Positions 1 to 8,667 of a stretch of DNA of 64,000 nt are shown here, one piece after another. Position 1 is the first letter of the stretch. Each line of letters begins with the position of its first letter. The notes under the pieces were generated by a model, which saw only the letters and a program-made list of their open reading frames with translations, was not told where the DNA came from and made no database searches. The stretch comes from Mucilaginibacter sp. CSA2-8R (GTDB lineage: Bacteria; Bacteroidota; Bacteroidia; Sphingobacteriales; Sphingobacteriaceae): the NCBI RefSeq assembly GCF_038806765.1, contig NZ_CP152389.1, positions 4,092,001 through 4,156,000 on the forward strand, given 5' to 3'. A program made the translations under genes and the position numbers.

Positions 1-968
1 AAATCAAAAAAATATTTGGGCCCGAACATGGCTTTAGAGGTAATGCCAGCGACGGAGCTGATGTAAAAAGCACGGTAGATAAAAAAACAGGCATCCAGGT
101 AGTGTCTTTATACGGCGCCAAAAACAAACCGACGCCCGAGGATTTGAAAGGATTAGATTTGCTGATTTTTGATATACAGGATGTTGGCACACGCTTTTAT
201 ACCTATATATCTACCCTGCACTACATTATGGAAGCCTGTGCCGAAAACAAGGTAGAACTAATGGTGCTCGACCGCCCTAACCCTAATGGTTATTTCGTGG
301 ACGGTCCGGTTTTAGATACCGCCTTTCGCTCATTTGTTGGCATGCACCCCATCCCTGTAGTACACGGCATGACCATTGCCGAATATGCACAAATGATTAA
401 TGGCGAGGGATGGCTGAAAAACAAAGTAAAATGCAAGCTCAAAATTATTAAAGTAGCTAATTACAACCATAGTCTGCCTTATACCTTGCCTATTAACCCG
501 TCGCCTAATTTAAATACGCAGCAATCCATCTTGCTTTACCCGGGTATATGCTTTTTTGAAGGCACTACATTAAGTTTGGGCCGCGGTACTACGTTTCCGT
601 TCCAGGTGGCCGGGCATCCATTGCTTAAAGGCATTTACAGTTTTTCTTTTACTCCGGTAAGTATGCCCGGCATCAGCGATAATCCGCCTCAAAAAAATGT
701 GGAATGCTTTGGCATTGACCTGCGTAATTACGACACTCAATTACTACGCAAAAGCGGCAAGCTTAACCTGTCATGGTTAATGGATGTTTACCAGAAGTTT
801 CCGCAGAAAGATAAGTTTTTTAACGCTTATTTTACCAAACTTGCCGGTACCGACCAACTGCGTAAACAGATTGAAACCGGCATGACGGAAGCTGCCATCA
901 GAAATAGCTGGGAACCGGCATTAAGCCAGTTTAAGCAAACACGTAAAAAGTACCTACTGTATAATTAA
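1..968 (+). CDS. NamZ-like exo-beta-N-acetylmuramidase (DUF1343), 5' end outside window
   Basis: The open frame is already running at the left edge (reading from base 3), so the true start lies upstream; the GTG at 102 is internal. Just inside the edge the frame reads GPEHGFRG, a conserved stretch of the DUF1343 family, followed by a segment LLIFDIQDVGTRFYTYI and a catalytic-domain-like LDRPNPNG. The family includes NamZ of Bacillus subtilis and Tannerella, which removes terminal MurNAc from peptidoglycan fragments; in Bacteroidota it normally acts in the periplasm as part of cell-wall recycling. About 320 residues are visible, roughly the last 80 percent of a typical family member. The signal peptide cannot be seen. 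The call to the family is firm; the exact substrate is inferred from characterised relatives. Confidence 0.88.
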   Translation, partial: IKKIFGPEHGFRGNASDGADVKSTVDKKTGIQVVSLYGAKNKPTPEDLKGLDLLIFDIQDVGTRFYTYISTLHYIMEACAENKVELMVLDRPNPNGYFVDGPVLDTAFRSFVGMHPIPVVHGMTIAEYAQMINGEGWLKNKVKCKLKIIKVANYNHSLPYTLPINPSPNLNTQQSILLYPGICFFEGTTLSLGRGTTFPFQVAGHPLLKGIYSFSFTPVSMPGISDNPPQKNVECFGIDLRNYDTQLLRKSGKLNLSWLMDVYQKFPQKDKFFNAYFTKLAGTDQLRKQIETGMTEAAIRNSWEPALSQFKQTRKKYLLYN

Positions 969-1077
969 TGCATCTGTAATATCTGTAGTGGTAGTGCAAA
1001 CAATAAATAGCTACGCCCCTTTTTTATAACAGTAAAAAAAATCAATACATCAACTAAAATATTATATCTCTGCAACT

Positions 1078-1995
1078 ATGAAAATTGTTTTTATGGGTAC
1101 GCCCGAGTTTGCGGTAGCTTCGCTGGAAGCCCTCATTGAAGCGGGTAGCCAGATTGTAGGCGTAGTTACCGCACCCGACAAACCGGCAGGGCGTGGCCAA
1201 AAGCTCAGCGAATCGGCCGTTAAAAAGTTTGCTGTTGATAACGGCCTTAAAGTTTTACAACCGGCAAAGCTAAAAGACCCTGATTTTTTAGCCGACCTAA
1301 AAGCTCTGAATGCCGACCTGCAGGTGGTAGTCGCTTTCCGGATGCTGCCCGAAGCAGTTTGGAATATGCCGCCTAAAGGCACTATCAATCTGCACGCCTC
1401 GTTACTGCCGCAGTACCGTGGTGCGGCCCCTATTAACTGGGCCATTATTAACGGTGAGCCCGAAAGCGGCGTAACTACATTTTTTCTGAAACAGGAGATT
1501 GATACCGGCGATATTCTGTTTGTTGAAAAGATAACCATTGCCGATGATGTAACTGCCGGCGAGTACCATGACCGACTGATGCACAAAGGTGCCGGCTTGC
1601 TGGTGAAAACCGTAAAAGCAATTGAGAGTGGCCGCTACACCGAACAGCCGCAGGAACAACTGGCCGAGGGGCAAGAGTTGAAGCATGCGCCCAAGATTTT
1701 TAAAGAAGATTGCCGCATAGACTGGGCCCAGCCTGTGGGCAAAATATATAACCTGATCCGCGGTTTGAGCCCTTACCCGGCTGCCTTCACCGAATTGAAT
1801 GGCAAAACCATCAAAATTTACGGAGCAAATAAAGAAACAACTGCACCACAACATACCTCCGGGCAATACGAAACCGACAATAAAACATATTTAAAATTTG
1901 CCTGCAACAACGGTTACATTTACCTTACCGATGTACAGTTAGAGGGCAAAAAAAGGATGGGTATTGAAGAATTTTTACGGGGGCAAAAGCTTTAA
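1078..1995 (+). CDS. fmt: Methionyl-tRNA formyltransferase
   Basis: This enzyme formylates initiator Met-tRNA using 10-formyltetrahydrofolate. The 305-residue length is normal for Fmt. The N-terminal formyltransferase fold starts with KIVFMGTPEFAVASLEAL. The catalytic and folate-binding region reads INLHASLLPQYRGAAPINWA, with the conserved Asn and His, followed by the ETGD-type motif seen here as EIDTGDILF. The C-terminal OB-like domain contains IRGLSPYPAAF, the usual FMT_C signature. The ATG at 1078 gives the canonical N terminus and no earlier start adds conserved sequence. It lies 109 bases after the NamZ-like gene and 47 bases before a small membrane protein gene, on the same strand. No nearby deformylase gene is visible. 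Confidence 0.97.
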   Translation: MKIVFMGTPEFAVASLEALIEAGSQIVGVVTAPDKPAGRGQKLSESAVKKFAVDNGLKVLQPAKLKDPDFLADLKALNADLQVVVAFRMLPEAVWNMPPKGTINLHASLLPQYRGAAPINWAIINGEPESGVTTFFLKQEIDTGDILFVEKITIADDVTAGEYHDRLMHKGAGLLVKTVKAIESGRYTEQPQEQLAEGQELKHAPKIFKEDCRIDWAQPVGKIYNLIRGLSPYPAAFTELNGKTIKIYGANKETTAPQHTSGQYETDNKTYLKFACNNGYIYLTDVQLEGKKRMGIEEFLRGQKL

Positions 1996-2042
1996 ATACG
2001 AATACAGTTTCTGTTACTTGGCTTCACGGTAGTCAAATCATC

Positions 2043-2228
2043 ATGAAAAATATAATCGCCACCTTCTTCACTGCTTTTATTGTTTCCGGAACGACAGGAG
2101 CATCAATTCTTTTGCTGATGGCGTTTCCTGTAAAGCAAGCCATATTCACCGGGGTATTTTCGGGCTTGGTTACGGGTTTGGTACTGGCACTCATGGTACG
2201 GCGAAATCAAAAAGCTTTAAAATTATAG
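2043..2228 (+). CDS. Small two-helix membrane protein, unknown function
   Basis: A 61-residue protein with two predicted membrane segments, about residues 5-26 (hydrophobic with Ser/Thr/Gly) and 34-54, and a basic tail ending RRNQKALKL that should sit in the cytoplasm. The ATG is followed by Lys, as is common in this organism. It lies 47 bases after fmt and ends just before a strong bidirectional terminator, so it could be the last gene of the fmt transcript. I do not recognise the family. It could still be a chance reading frame, but its hydrophobic periodicity, positive-inside tail and tight placement argue for a real gene. Confidence 0.6.
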   Translation: MKNIIATFFTAFIVSGTTGASILLLMAFPVKQAIFTGVFSGLVTGLVLALMVRRNQKALKL

Positions 2229-2245
2229 GTAGCTCCGCTTATTTA

Positions 2246-2296
2246 CATAAAACCCAAGAGCCCGTTCTGTAGAAGAACGGGCTCTTGGGTTTTATG
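2246..2296. terminator. Bidirectional intrinsic terminator, perfect 23-bp stem
   Basis: Positions 2246-2268 and 2274-2296 are exact reverse complements (arm begins CATAAAACCCAAGAGCCCG) around a 5-base loop. The A-rich outer ends of the arms provide a T-run on either strand. It lies between the convergent small membrane protein gene and the RND pump gene, whose stop codon (2300-2302) is only a few bases away, so it can end transcripts from both sides. Confidence 0.9.
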
Positions 2297-2299
2297 AGT

Positions 2300-5200
2300 C
2301 TATGCTTCAGGCAATGCTTTGCCGTGGTCGCCTTCTTTGTCTTTGCGGTTACGCTGTAACTCTTCGAGCTTTTCTTTGCCGTAGGCAAACTTGGTGATGA
2401 TGTAATATAAAACCGGCACCACAAATATAGCCATCGAAGTTGCGGCCAACATACCGCCAAACACTGTCCAGCCAATGGTTTTACGAGCCTCGGCACCCGC
2501 GCCGGAGGCTATCATCAGCGGTACAACACCCAGTATAAAGGCCAGTGACGTCATGATAATTGGTCGTAAACGCAGCCTTACCGCTTCGAGTACAGCGTCT
2601 TCTAAGTCGTGCCCGGCGTCTACCCGCTCTTTGGCAAACTCCACAATCAAAATGGCGTTCTTAGCCGATAAACCGATGAGGGTAATTAAACCGATTTGTG
2701 CATACACGTTATTGGTAAGCTTGGGCAATAATGTCAGGAATAGTATCGCACCAAAGGCACCCAGAGGCACCGCTAACAACACCGAAAATGGCACCGACCA
2801 GCTCTCGTATAATGCTGCCAAAAACAGGAATACGAAGCAGATAGATAAAGCAAAGATGTATACTGTTTTAGAGCCTGATAGTAACTCCTCGCGTGATAGG
2901 CCCGAAAATTCGTAACCATAACCTTCGGGCAGATATTGAGCAGCAGTTTCTTGCAATGCTTTGATGGCATCACCACTACTGTAACCCGGCGCCGGGCTAC
3001 CATTAATCTCGGCAGAACGGAATAGGTTGTAGTGCGATATAAGCGGTGCATTCTCAATTATTTTGTAAGAGGTTACCGTGCTTAGTGGCAGCATGTTGCC
3101 CGATGAGTTGCGTACAAAATACTGTCCAAGGTTTTGAATGCTGGTCCGGTAACCTGTATCTGCCTGTGCTACCACCCTAAAGTTACGGCCGTAAATAGTG
3201 AAATCGTTGATGTAGGCACTACCTAGGTATGTTTGGATGGCATTGTTGATATCCGAAATCTGTACGCCCAGGCGTTTAGCCTTTTCGCGGTCTACCGTTA
3301 ATTGGTAAGCTGGTGTACGGGCTGTAAAAAACGAGAACGAGCGGGCAATCTCTTTGCGCTGCCCCAAGGCACCGATGAATCCCTGTAGTGTCTTTTCAAA
3401 ATTTTTGATATCTCCTCCCGCCTGTTTTTCTTCCAGGATGAACGAGAAACCTGCAGTGTTACCCAAACCCGGAATAGCCGGCGGCTGAATTACTACTACA
3501 CTGGCCTCTTTATATTTAGCAAGCTTTTGCTGTAAAGTTGCCACAATACCTGTAGCATCCTCGCCATCGCCTTTACGTTCATCCCATGGCTTTAACTGCA
3601 CAAATATGGTAGCACTGTTTGATTTACTGGCAAAGTTTACCGCATTTAAACCACCCAGGGCAGCATAGTGGCCGATGCCTGGAATGCTGTCTAACGTACC
3701 CATCATACGCTTAAGCATATCTACGGTACGTTGTGTTGACGAGCCTTCAGGCAAATCATAAGTAACATAAATACGGCCCTCATCCTCTATAGGCAAAAAG
3801 CCTGAGGGCTTGCCTTTAAACAGGAACACGGTACCAATAATTATGCACACCAGGAAGACGATAATCCACCTCGATCCCTTGATGCTTTTATCTACCCCCT
3901 TCTCGTACTTACCGGTAACCCGGCCAAACCAGTTATTGAATTTGAAGAAAAACCTGTCCAGCCATCCTTTAGAGTTTTCGTCAATTTTATGAGGTTTTAA
4001 TAATAAAATACAAAGTGCCGGGGTAAGCGATAGTGCCACAAAAGCAGATATCAGTACTGATATGGCTATGGTGATTGCAAACTGTTGGTACAATCGGCCT
4101 ACGATGCCGGGCACAAAGCCTACCGGCACAAATACTGCCGCCAGAATTAAGGCAATGGCAATAACCGGTGCTGATATATCGCGCATCGCATGTTCAGTAG
4201 CCTCCCGTGGCGAAAGTCCCTCTTCGTCCATGTAATGCTGTACGGCTTCCACCACTACGATGGCATCATCCACCACAATACCAATAGCCAATACAAAACC
4301 AAATAAAGTAAGCGTATTAATGGTAAAGCCCAGCGGTATAAAGAAGATAAATGTACCGATGATGGATACCGGAATAGCCAGTACCGGAATTAAGGTTGAC
4401 CGCCAGCTTTGCAGAAATAGGAATACTACAATAACTACCAGCCCCAGAGCTTCTAACAAGGTATGTATAACTTCTTCTACCGAAACCTTTACTACAGTAA
4501 TTGATTCAAAGGGCACTACATAGCTAATATCAGCCGGGAATGTTTTTTTAAGCTGATCCATAGTTGCATACACGCCCTCGGCTGTCTCAAGCGAGTTACT
4601 GTTGGGTGCCTGGTAAACCAGCAGGTAAGATGCCCGCTTGCCATCCACAAAGGAGTTACCGGTATAGTTAAATTTACCTAACTGTACACGGGCAACATCT
4701 TTTAAATGCACCAGTGAACCGGTAGCAGGCTGGGTACGCACAATAATATTTTCAAACTCTTCGGGCTTCACCAAACGGCCTTTGGTAAGCACCGTATATT
4801 CAAAAGTTTGCCCGTTTAACTGCGGAGGTGCACCTACCGTACCGGCAGCTACCTGTACGTTTTGCTCCTGCAAGGCAGCGGTAACCTCTGCCGCAGTTAT
4901 ACCGTATGAAGCTAGTTTATCTGGCTTCAGCCATATACGCATACTAAAATCGTCGGCCCGGGTAAACACGTCCCCCACCCCTTTGGTACGCAACAAGGCA
5001 TCACGTACGAATACGTTGGTATAGTTATCTACAAAAGTTACATCGTGTGTGCCTTTGGGCGAGTACATGGCTACCAGCATTAATATACTGGGGTTACGCT
5101 TACGTACCGTTAAACCTAAACGCTGCACCTCTTGCGGCAAAGTAGGCTGGGCAATACTTACCCGGTTCTGCACATCAAGCGCGGCGATATTGATATCGGT

Positions 5201-5494
5201 ACCCACCTCAAAGTTTACGGTCATGTTCATTTGCCCGTTGCTGGTACTGTTACTTTGCAGGTAGGTCATGCCCGGCGTACCGTTTACCTGCACCTCAACA
5301 GGGGTTGCTACGGTTTGCTCTACCGTTAAGGCGTCCGCACCGGTGTATGTACCGGTTACCTGTACGGTAGGAGGCGTAATATCCGGGTACTGACCTATAG
5401 GCAGGCTGGTTATAGCCAATATACCGACTATCACAATTACTACCGAAATAACAATGGCGGTAACCGGTCGTTTTATAAATACATCTGCGATCAT
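2300..5494 (-). CDS. RND efflux pump inner-membrane permease (HAE1/AcrB family)
   Basis: The proton-driven pump component of a tripartite drug or solute exporter. At 1064 residues it matches the AcrB/MexB size. The N terminus reads ADVFIKRPVTAIVISVVIV, followed by the porter-domain stretch QYPDITPPTVQVT. Transmembrane helix 4 has GIVVDDAIVVVE with the paired Asp residues (about 408-409) needed for proton relay. The second half repeats the layout with ALYESWSVPFSVLLAVPLG and GLSAKNAILIVEFA. The C-terminal tail is basic and cytoplasmic. It is the third gene of an OMF-adaptor-pump operon and starts 106 bases after the adaptor stop. Substrate range cannot be told from sequence; the HAE1 type points to hydrophobic or amphiphilic organic compounds rather than metals. 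Confidence 0.96.
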   Translation of the reverse strand: MIADVFIKRPVTAIVISVVIVIVGILAITSLPIGQYPDITPPTVQVTGTYTGADALTVEQTVATPVEVQVNGTPGMTYLQSNSTSNGQMNMTVNFEVGTDINIAALDVQNRVSIAQPTLPQEVQRLGLTVRKRNPSILMLVAMYSPKGTHDVTFVDNYTNVFVRDALLRTKGVGDVFTRADDFSMRIWLKPDKLASYGITAAEVTAALQEQNVQVAAGTVGAPPQLNGQTFEYTVLTKGRLVKPEEFENIIVRTQPATGSLVHLKDVARVQLGKFNYTGNSFVDGKRASYLLVYQAPNSNSLETAEGVYATMDQLKKTFPADISYVVPFESITVVKVSVEEVIHTLLEALGLVVIVVFLFLQSWRSTLIPVLAIPVSIIGTFIFFIPLGFTINTLTLFGFVLAIGIVVDDAIVVVEAVQHYMDEEGLSPREATEHAMRDISAPVIAIALILAAVFVPVGFVPGIVGRLYQQFAITIAISVLISAFVALSLTPALCILLLKPHKIDENSKGWLDRFFFKFNNWFGRVTGKYEKGVDKSIKGSRWIIVFLVCIIIGTVFLFKGKPSGFLPIEDEGRIYVTYDLPEGSSTQRTVDMLKRMMGTLDSIPGIGHYAALGGLNAVNFASKSNSATIFVQLKPWDERKGDGEDATGIVATLQQKLAKYKEASVVVIQPPAIPGLGNTAGFSFILEEKQAGGDIKNFEKTLQGFIGALGQRKEIARSFSFFTARTPAYQLTVDREKAKRLGVQISDINNAIQTYLGSAYINDFTIYGRNFRVVAQADTGYRTSIQNLGQYFVRNSSGNMLPLSTVTSYKIIENAPLISHYNLFRSAEINGSPAPGYSSGDAIKALQETAAQYLPEGYGYEFSGLSREELLSGSKTVYIFALSICFVFLFLAALYESWSVPFSVLLAVPLGAFGAILFLTLLPKLTNNVYAQIGLITLIGLSAKNAILIVEFAKERVDAGHDLEDAVLEAVRLRLRPIIMTSLAFILGVVPLMIASGAGAEARKTIGWTVFGGMLAATSMAIFVVPVLYYIITKFAYGKEKLEELQRNRKDKEGDHGKALPEA

Positions 5495-5600
5495 TCTGTT
5501 ATTAATTTACCTGCTCGTATCTGCACGTTGCCAAACAGATATAACAGTTAACTTTTCTAAGTTATTTAGTGTAGCAGACCATACTGGTCTGTATTATGTA

Positions 5601-6791
5601 TTATTGCTTTGGCTTTTCGCCTTGCTTGCCAGAGGCAGCGCCGCTACCCTGTGCACCGCCACCACCGGCAGAGCCTTGTGCTCCTTGCGCAGGCGGCATG
5701 CCTAAGGTAATTTTACCACCATCACGCAAGCGTTGGAAGCCCTCAGTAATTACTTTTTGCCCTTCTTTCAATCCGGAGGTTACAATGATATTGTCCTGCA
5801 CACGCGGACCGGTGGTAATCTTTTGCTGCTTAGCAATGGTATCTTGCGCCAAAAACACAAAGTACTCGCCCATTTGCTCAATTACCGCTTTGTAAGGTAT
5901 CTGTATTTTATTTCCCGACTCATTGTTTAACACATTTAATACAGCGCTCATTCCATCGCGTAAACTATCTTGCGGGTTTGCAAATTTCACTCTTACTTTT
6001 ACCGAACCGGTTAAGTTATTTACGCCGCGGTCAATAGCGTAAATGGTACCTGCCTGGTTGTACATTTTACCGTCACTTAATTGAAGCTTGAAGGTAGAAT
6101 CAGTGGTATGACGCTGTAAACGGTAAAAACGATCAATATCCTGCTCGTTAACCACAAAATCGGCCCCGATTGGACGCTCGCTTGATATTGTGTTTAAAAT
6201 AGTTGTGCCGGGAGACACCTGCGCACCCAACCTTACTTGCGAAATACCTATACGCCCCGTAAACGGTGCCCTGATTTGCGAGTATGATAAGTTAGTACGC
6301 GCAGTAGCAACACCCGCCCTGGCCACCTGTACTTGCGCCTTATTGGTGGCTAAGGTAGCCACGGCCTGATCATATGTTTGACGGGCAACGGCATCCTGCT
6401 TTAACAAAAAAGTATAGCGGTCGGCATCCTTTTGCGCTTTAACCAAATTGGCTTCGGCACTGGCCAGGTTAGCAAGCGCCTGTTGATAAGCCGCTTCATA
6501 AGTACGACGGTCAATTTCATAAAGCAGTTTGCCTTTGGTTACCGTTTCGCCCTCTTTAAAAAATATGCCGGTGATAAAACCTGTTACCTGCGACCGTAAT
6601 TCTACACTATTCAAGGCAACCACCGTGGCCTGATATTTATCGTAGTAACTGGAATTTATGATTTTAGCCTCAGTTACATTTACCGGGGTTGCAGGCGGCG
6701 CCGCCGCAGCCGCGTTTTTATCTTTACTTTTGCACCCCGCCCATAGCAATAAAGCCAAAGAGAGGATTGATAAGGTATATCTGTTTTTCAT
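5601..6791 (-). CDS. RND efflux periplasmic adaptor lipoprotein (AcrA/MexA family)
   Basis: This membrane-fusion protein bridges the pump to the outer-membrane factor. The 396-residue protein begins with a lipoprotein signal ending LLWAGC (Cys20), so it should be lipid-anchored to the inner membrane. A lipoyl-like half follows (LRSQVTGFITGIFFKEGETV), then a helical hairpin of about 90 residues rich in Ala/Gln and Lys (about 100-180), then the second lipoyl half RAPFTGRIGISQVRLG and beta-barrel domains. The last 35 residues are a Gly/Ala/Gln-rich tail, which looks disordered and is not typical of AcrA. It follows the outer-membrane factor gene by 13 bases, consistent with one transcript. Confidence 0.95.
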   Translation of the reverse strand: MKNRYTLSILSLALLLWAGCKSKDKNAAAAAPPATPVNVTEAKIINSSYYDKYQATVVALNSVELRSQVTGFITGIFFKEGETVTKGKLLYEIDRRTYEAAYQQALANLASAEANLVKAQKDADRYTFLLKQDAVARQTYDQAVATLATNKAQVQVARAGVATARTNLSYSQIRAPFTGRIGISQVRLGAQVSPGTTILNTISSERPIGADFVVNEQDIDRFYRLQRHTTDSTFKLQLSDGKMYNQAGTIYAIDRGVNNLTGSVKVRVKFANPQDSLRDGMSAVLNVLNNESGNKIQIPYKAVIEQMGEYFVFLAQDTIAKQQKITTGPRVQDNIIVTSGLKEGQKVITEGFQRLRDGGKITLGMPPAQGAQGSAGGGGAQGSGAASGKQGEKPKQ

Positions 6792-6804
6792 ATTGATGTT
6801 TCTG

Positions 6805-8295
6805 TTATTGTACCGGTAATGTACCCAGTGCCTTTTGAAGATCTATTTTGCTGGATAACAACTGGAATAAAGCGTTATAGTAATTGAGCTGCGCTGTGCG
6901 CAAATCGGTTTGCGCTACAATTAAATCCAGGTAAGTTTTCACACCTTCACGATACTGCAAACTCACCACATTATATACATCTTGCGCCAAAACAACGTTT
7001 TCGCCGATGAAACGGTAATTACTATAATAGCTTTTGTAATTAGCCAATGCCTGAACATATTCGGTATTGATACTATTACGGGTATTTTCGATATCCAGGT
7101 CAACACGTTTTACCTGCAGCCTTGCCTTACTTAAATTTTGCAGACGACGCGTTCCCTGAAAAATAGGGAGGTTGAGGCTCAAACCCACCAAGGCAGTAGG
7201 GAAAGCATCACGGTACACATTAGAAAACTTATCGTTAAAATAAAGCAGGTTATATGAGCCAATGGCCGAAAGCGATGGCAAAAAGCCATAACGATAATAA
7301 CTTACGTTAACTTCCTGCAGGTTACGTTGTGTTTGCAACAAGCTGTACTCAATACGATTATTAAAGTTGAGTATTTGGTTGGTATCTATGGCAATTTCGC
7401 GCTGCAACCGTGTTGAGTCGTACACCACATTAAGCGGTCGCTGAGGCAGGTAACCCATTTGCTGCTTTAAATAGGCAATCCTGCTGTTAACAGCCTCTTG
7501 TAACTGTTTGCGCGATGCCAGTGAGTTGTTTAAAGCAATGGTAGCCTGCCGGGCGTCAATCTTGTCGGTCACTCCTGCCTGGTAACGTGCTGTAGCATCC
7601 TTCAGGTTACGGCGCAGACGGGATATATCCTCGTTGGTAATGTCGAGCTGCCTTTGCGAAAGCAGTACATCGAAAAATGCTTTGCTAACATTTGAAACCA
7701 CATCAATTTTAACGCTCTGCGTGTTTTCTTTATAGTAACGTCTCGAAAATTTAGAAGCTTTAGATGCTTGCAAGACCTCATTGTTGTAAATCACCTGGCT
7801 GGCCTGCACGCCTAACGACGACACATTATTAGCTAATGCCAATGCTCCGCCGCCTGTTGTTGAGCCAACACCGCCCGTACTTGTACCTGTGCCGGTTCCA
7901 CCGGTACCTGTACCAGTACCGCCAGTACCTGTGCCCGTACCACCAGTGCCAGTCCCTGTACCCGTGCCGCCAGTTCCGGTCCCCACGCCTGTACCAGCAC
8001 CCGCGTTACCCGTTCCTGTAGTACCCGAAACAATACTAGCGCGCTCCAAATAATGCTGGAAGCTGCTGGATGAAGTAATTTGAGGAAGCCATGATGACAA
8101 GCTGATACGGATATCTCGCTCGTTAATGTTCTCGTCGATGTTGGCCTGCCTAACCGCGGGTTGGTTACGCAAGGCAAAATCGATACATTGCTGCAATGTT
8201 AGCGTACCCAGCGTGTCGCGCACGGATTGGGCTGATGCTGTAGCAGGCAATATAAAAAGTAGAAGTAGGGTAAATTGCCAAATATTTTTTTTCAT
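6805..8295 (-). CDS. TolC-family outer-membrane efflux factor with Gly/Thr repeat insert
   Basis: This is the outer-membrane channel of the tripartite pump. I place the start at the ATG at 8295, which begins MKKNIWQ and gives a clean signal peptide ending ATASAQS; an upstream ATG at 8334 would add 13 non-conserved residues. The mature protein has the repeated OEP layout, with QQCIDFALRNQPAVRQANID at the start of the first half and QYREGVKTYLDLIVAQTDL in the second. Between the first helix and first strand pair there is a run of about 60 residues made almost only of Gly and Thr, encoded at about 7846-8025. By analogy with TolC topology this falls in the first surface loop. It is the first gene of the efflux operon, transcribed away from the sphingolipid cluster. 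Confidence 0.93.
   Translation of the reverse strand: MKKNIWQFTLLLLFILPATASAQSVRDTLGTLTLQQCIDFALRNQPAVRQANIDENINERDIRISLSSWLPQITSSSSFQHYLERASIVSGTTGTGNAGAGTGVGTGTGGTGTGTGTGGTGTGTGGTGTGTGGTGTGTSTGGVGSTTGGGALALANNVSSLGVQASQVIYNNEVLQASKASKFSRRYYKENTQSVKIDVVSNVSKAFFDVLLSQRQLDITNEDISRLRRNLKDATARYQAGVTDKIDARQATIALNNSLASRKQLQEAVNSRIAYLKQQMGYLPQRPLNVVYDSTRLQREIAIDTNQILNFNNRIEYSLLQTQRNLQEVNVSYYRYGFLPSLSAIGSYNLLYFNDKFSNVYRDAFPTALVGLSLNLPIFQGTRRLQNLSKARLQVKRVDLDIENTRNSINTEYVQALANYKSYYSNYRFIGENVVLAQDVYNVVSLQYREGVKTYLDLIVAQTDLRTAQLNYYNALFQLLSSKIDLQKALGTLPVQ
7846..8025 (-). repeat. Coding minisatellite for Gly/Thr-rich segment
   Basis: Imperfect tandem units of Gly-Thr-Gly codons (plus-strand variants of cctgtacc, ccagtacc, cctgtgcc) make up about 180 bases inside the outer-membrane factor gene. 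Third-base variety shows the repeat is not freshly expanded. Units are multiples of three bases, so copy-number change would alter loop length without breaking the frame. Confidence 0.85.
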
Positions 8296-8667
8296 AGAGC
8301 AGCACACTTGTGCCATCATGAGAACCATAATCACAAGTATTGGTTTGTAGTGTTGTTAATTTATACCGGCACAATATTGCGCTTTTTACAACTAAAGCAT
8401 TTAAATACATAGAATTTTTACAATAGAAACGCAATTGGTTGAGCGAGTGTAAAAATTCTGAAGTTTTCTAAAACATTTTAGTGAGAGGCAATCGTGATTT
8501 ACAAAATTTTTAATTACTTTGCCTGATAGATAACATAAGCTTAATCTCTATATTCACTAATTATTTAATATTGGGTTAAACTACTCTTTTAAAAAATTTA
8601 CAAATCAAGTATAAGTTTTAAGCTTTCTGATTGGTATTTTTACAAAAAATTTAAGCAGGGTTAATAC
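8296..8667. promoter_or_regulatory. Divergent intergenic region with 12-bp inverted repeat
   Basis: This 372-base AT-rich gap separates the efflux operon (leftward) from the sphingolipid cluster (rightward) and must contain promoters for both. Positions 8411-8422 (AGAATTTTTACA) and 8448-8459 (TGTAAAAATTCT) are perfect reverse complements with a 25-base spacer. The arrangement could be a pair of operator half-sites or a stem; no T-run follows it, so it is not a terminator. A partial match to the Bacteroidota -7 element (TACTTTGC) occurs near 8515-8522. No open reading frame of note is present. Confidence 0.5.

Noticed and set aside
1062..1586. Long minus-strand frame opposite fmt
   Set aside because: Lies antisense to a clear housekeeping gene and shows no protein family features.
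5575..5591. Small palindrome CAGACCA-TAC-TGGTCTG between adaptor and pump genes
   Set aside because: Stem of only seven pairs and no T-run on the coding strand; too weak to call a terminator or operator.
7833..8177. Alternative minus-strand frame of 114 codons inside the outer-membrane factor gene
   Set aside because: It is produced by the Gly/Thr repeat read in another frame and falls wholly within a well-supported gene.
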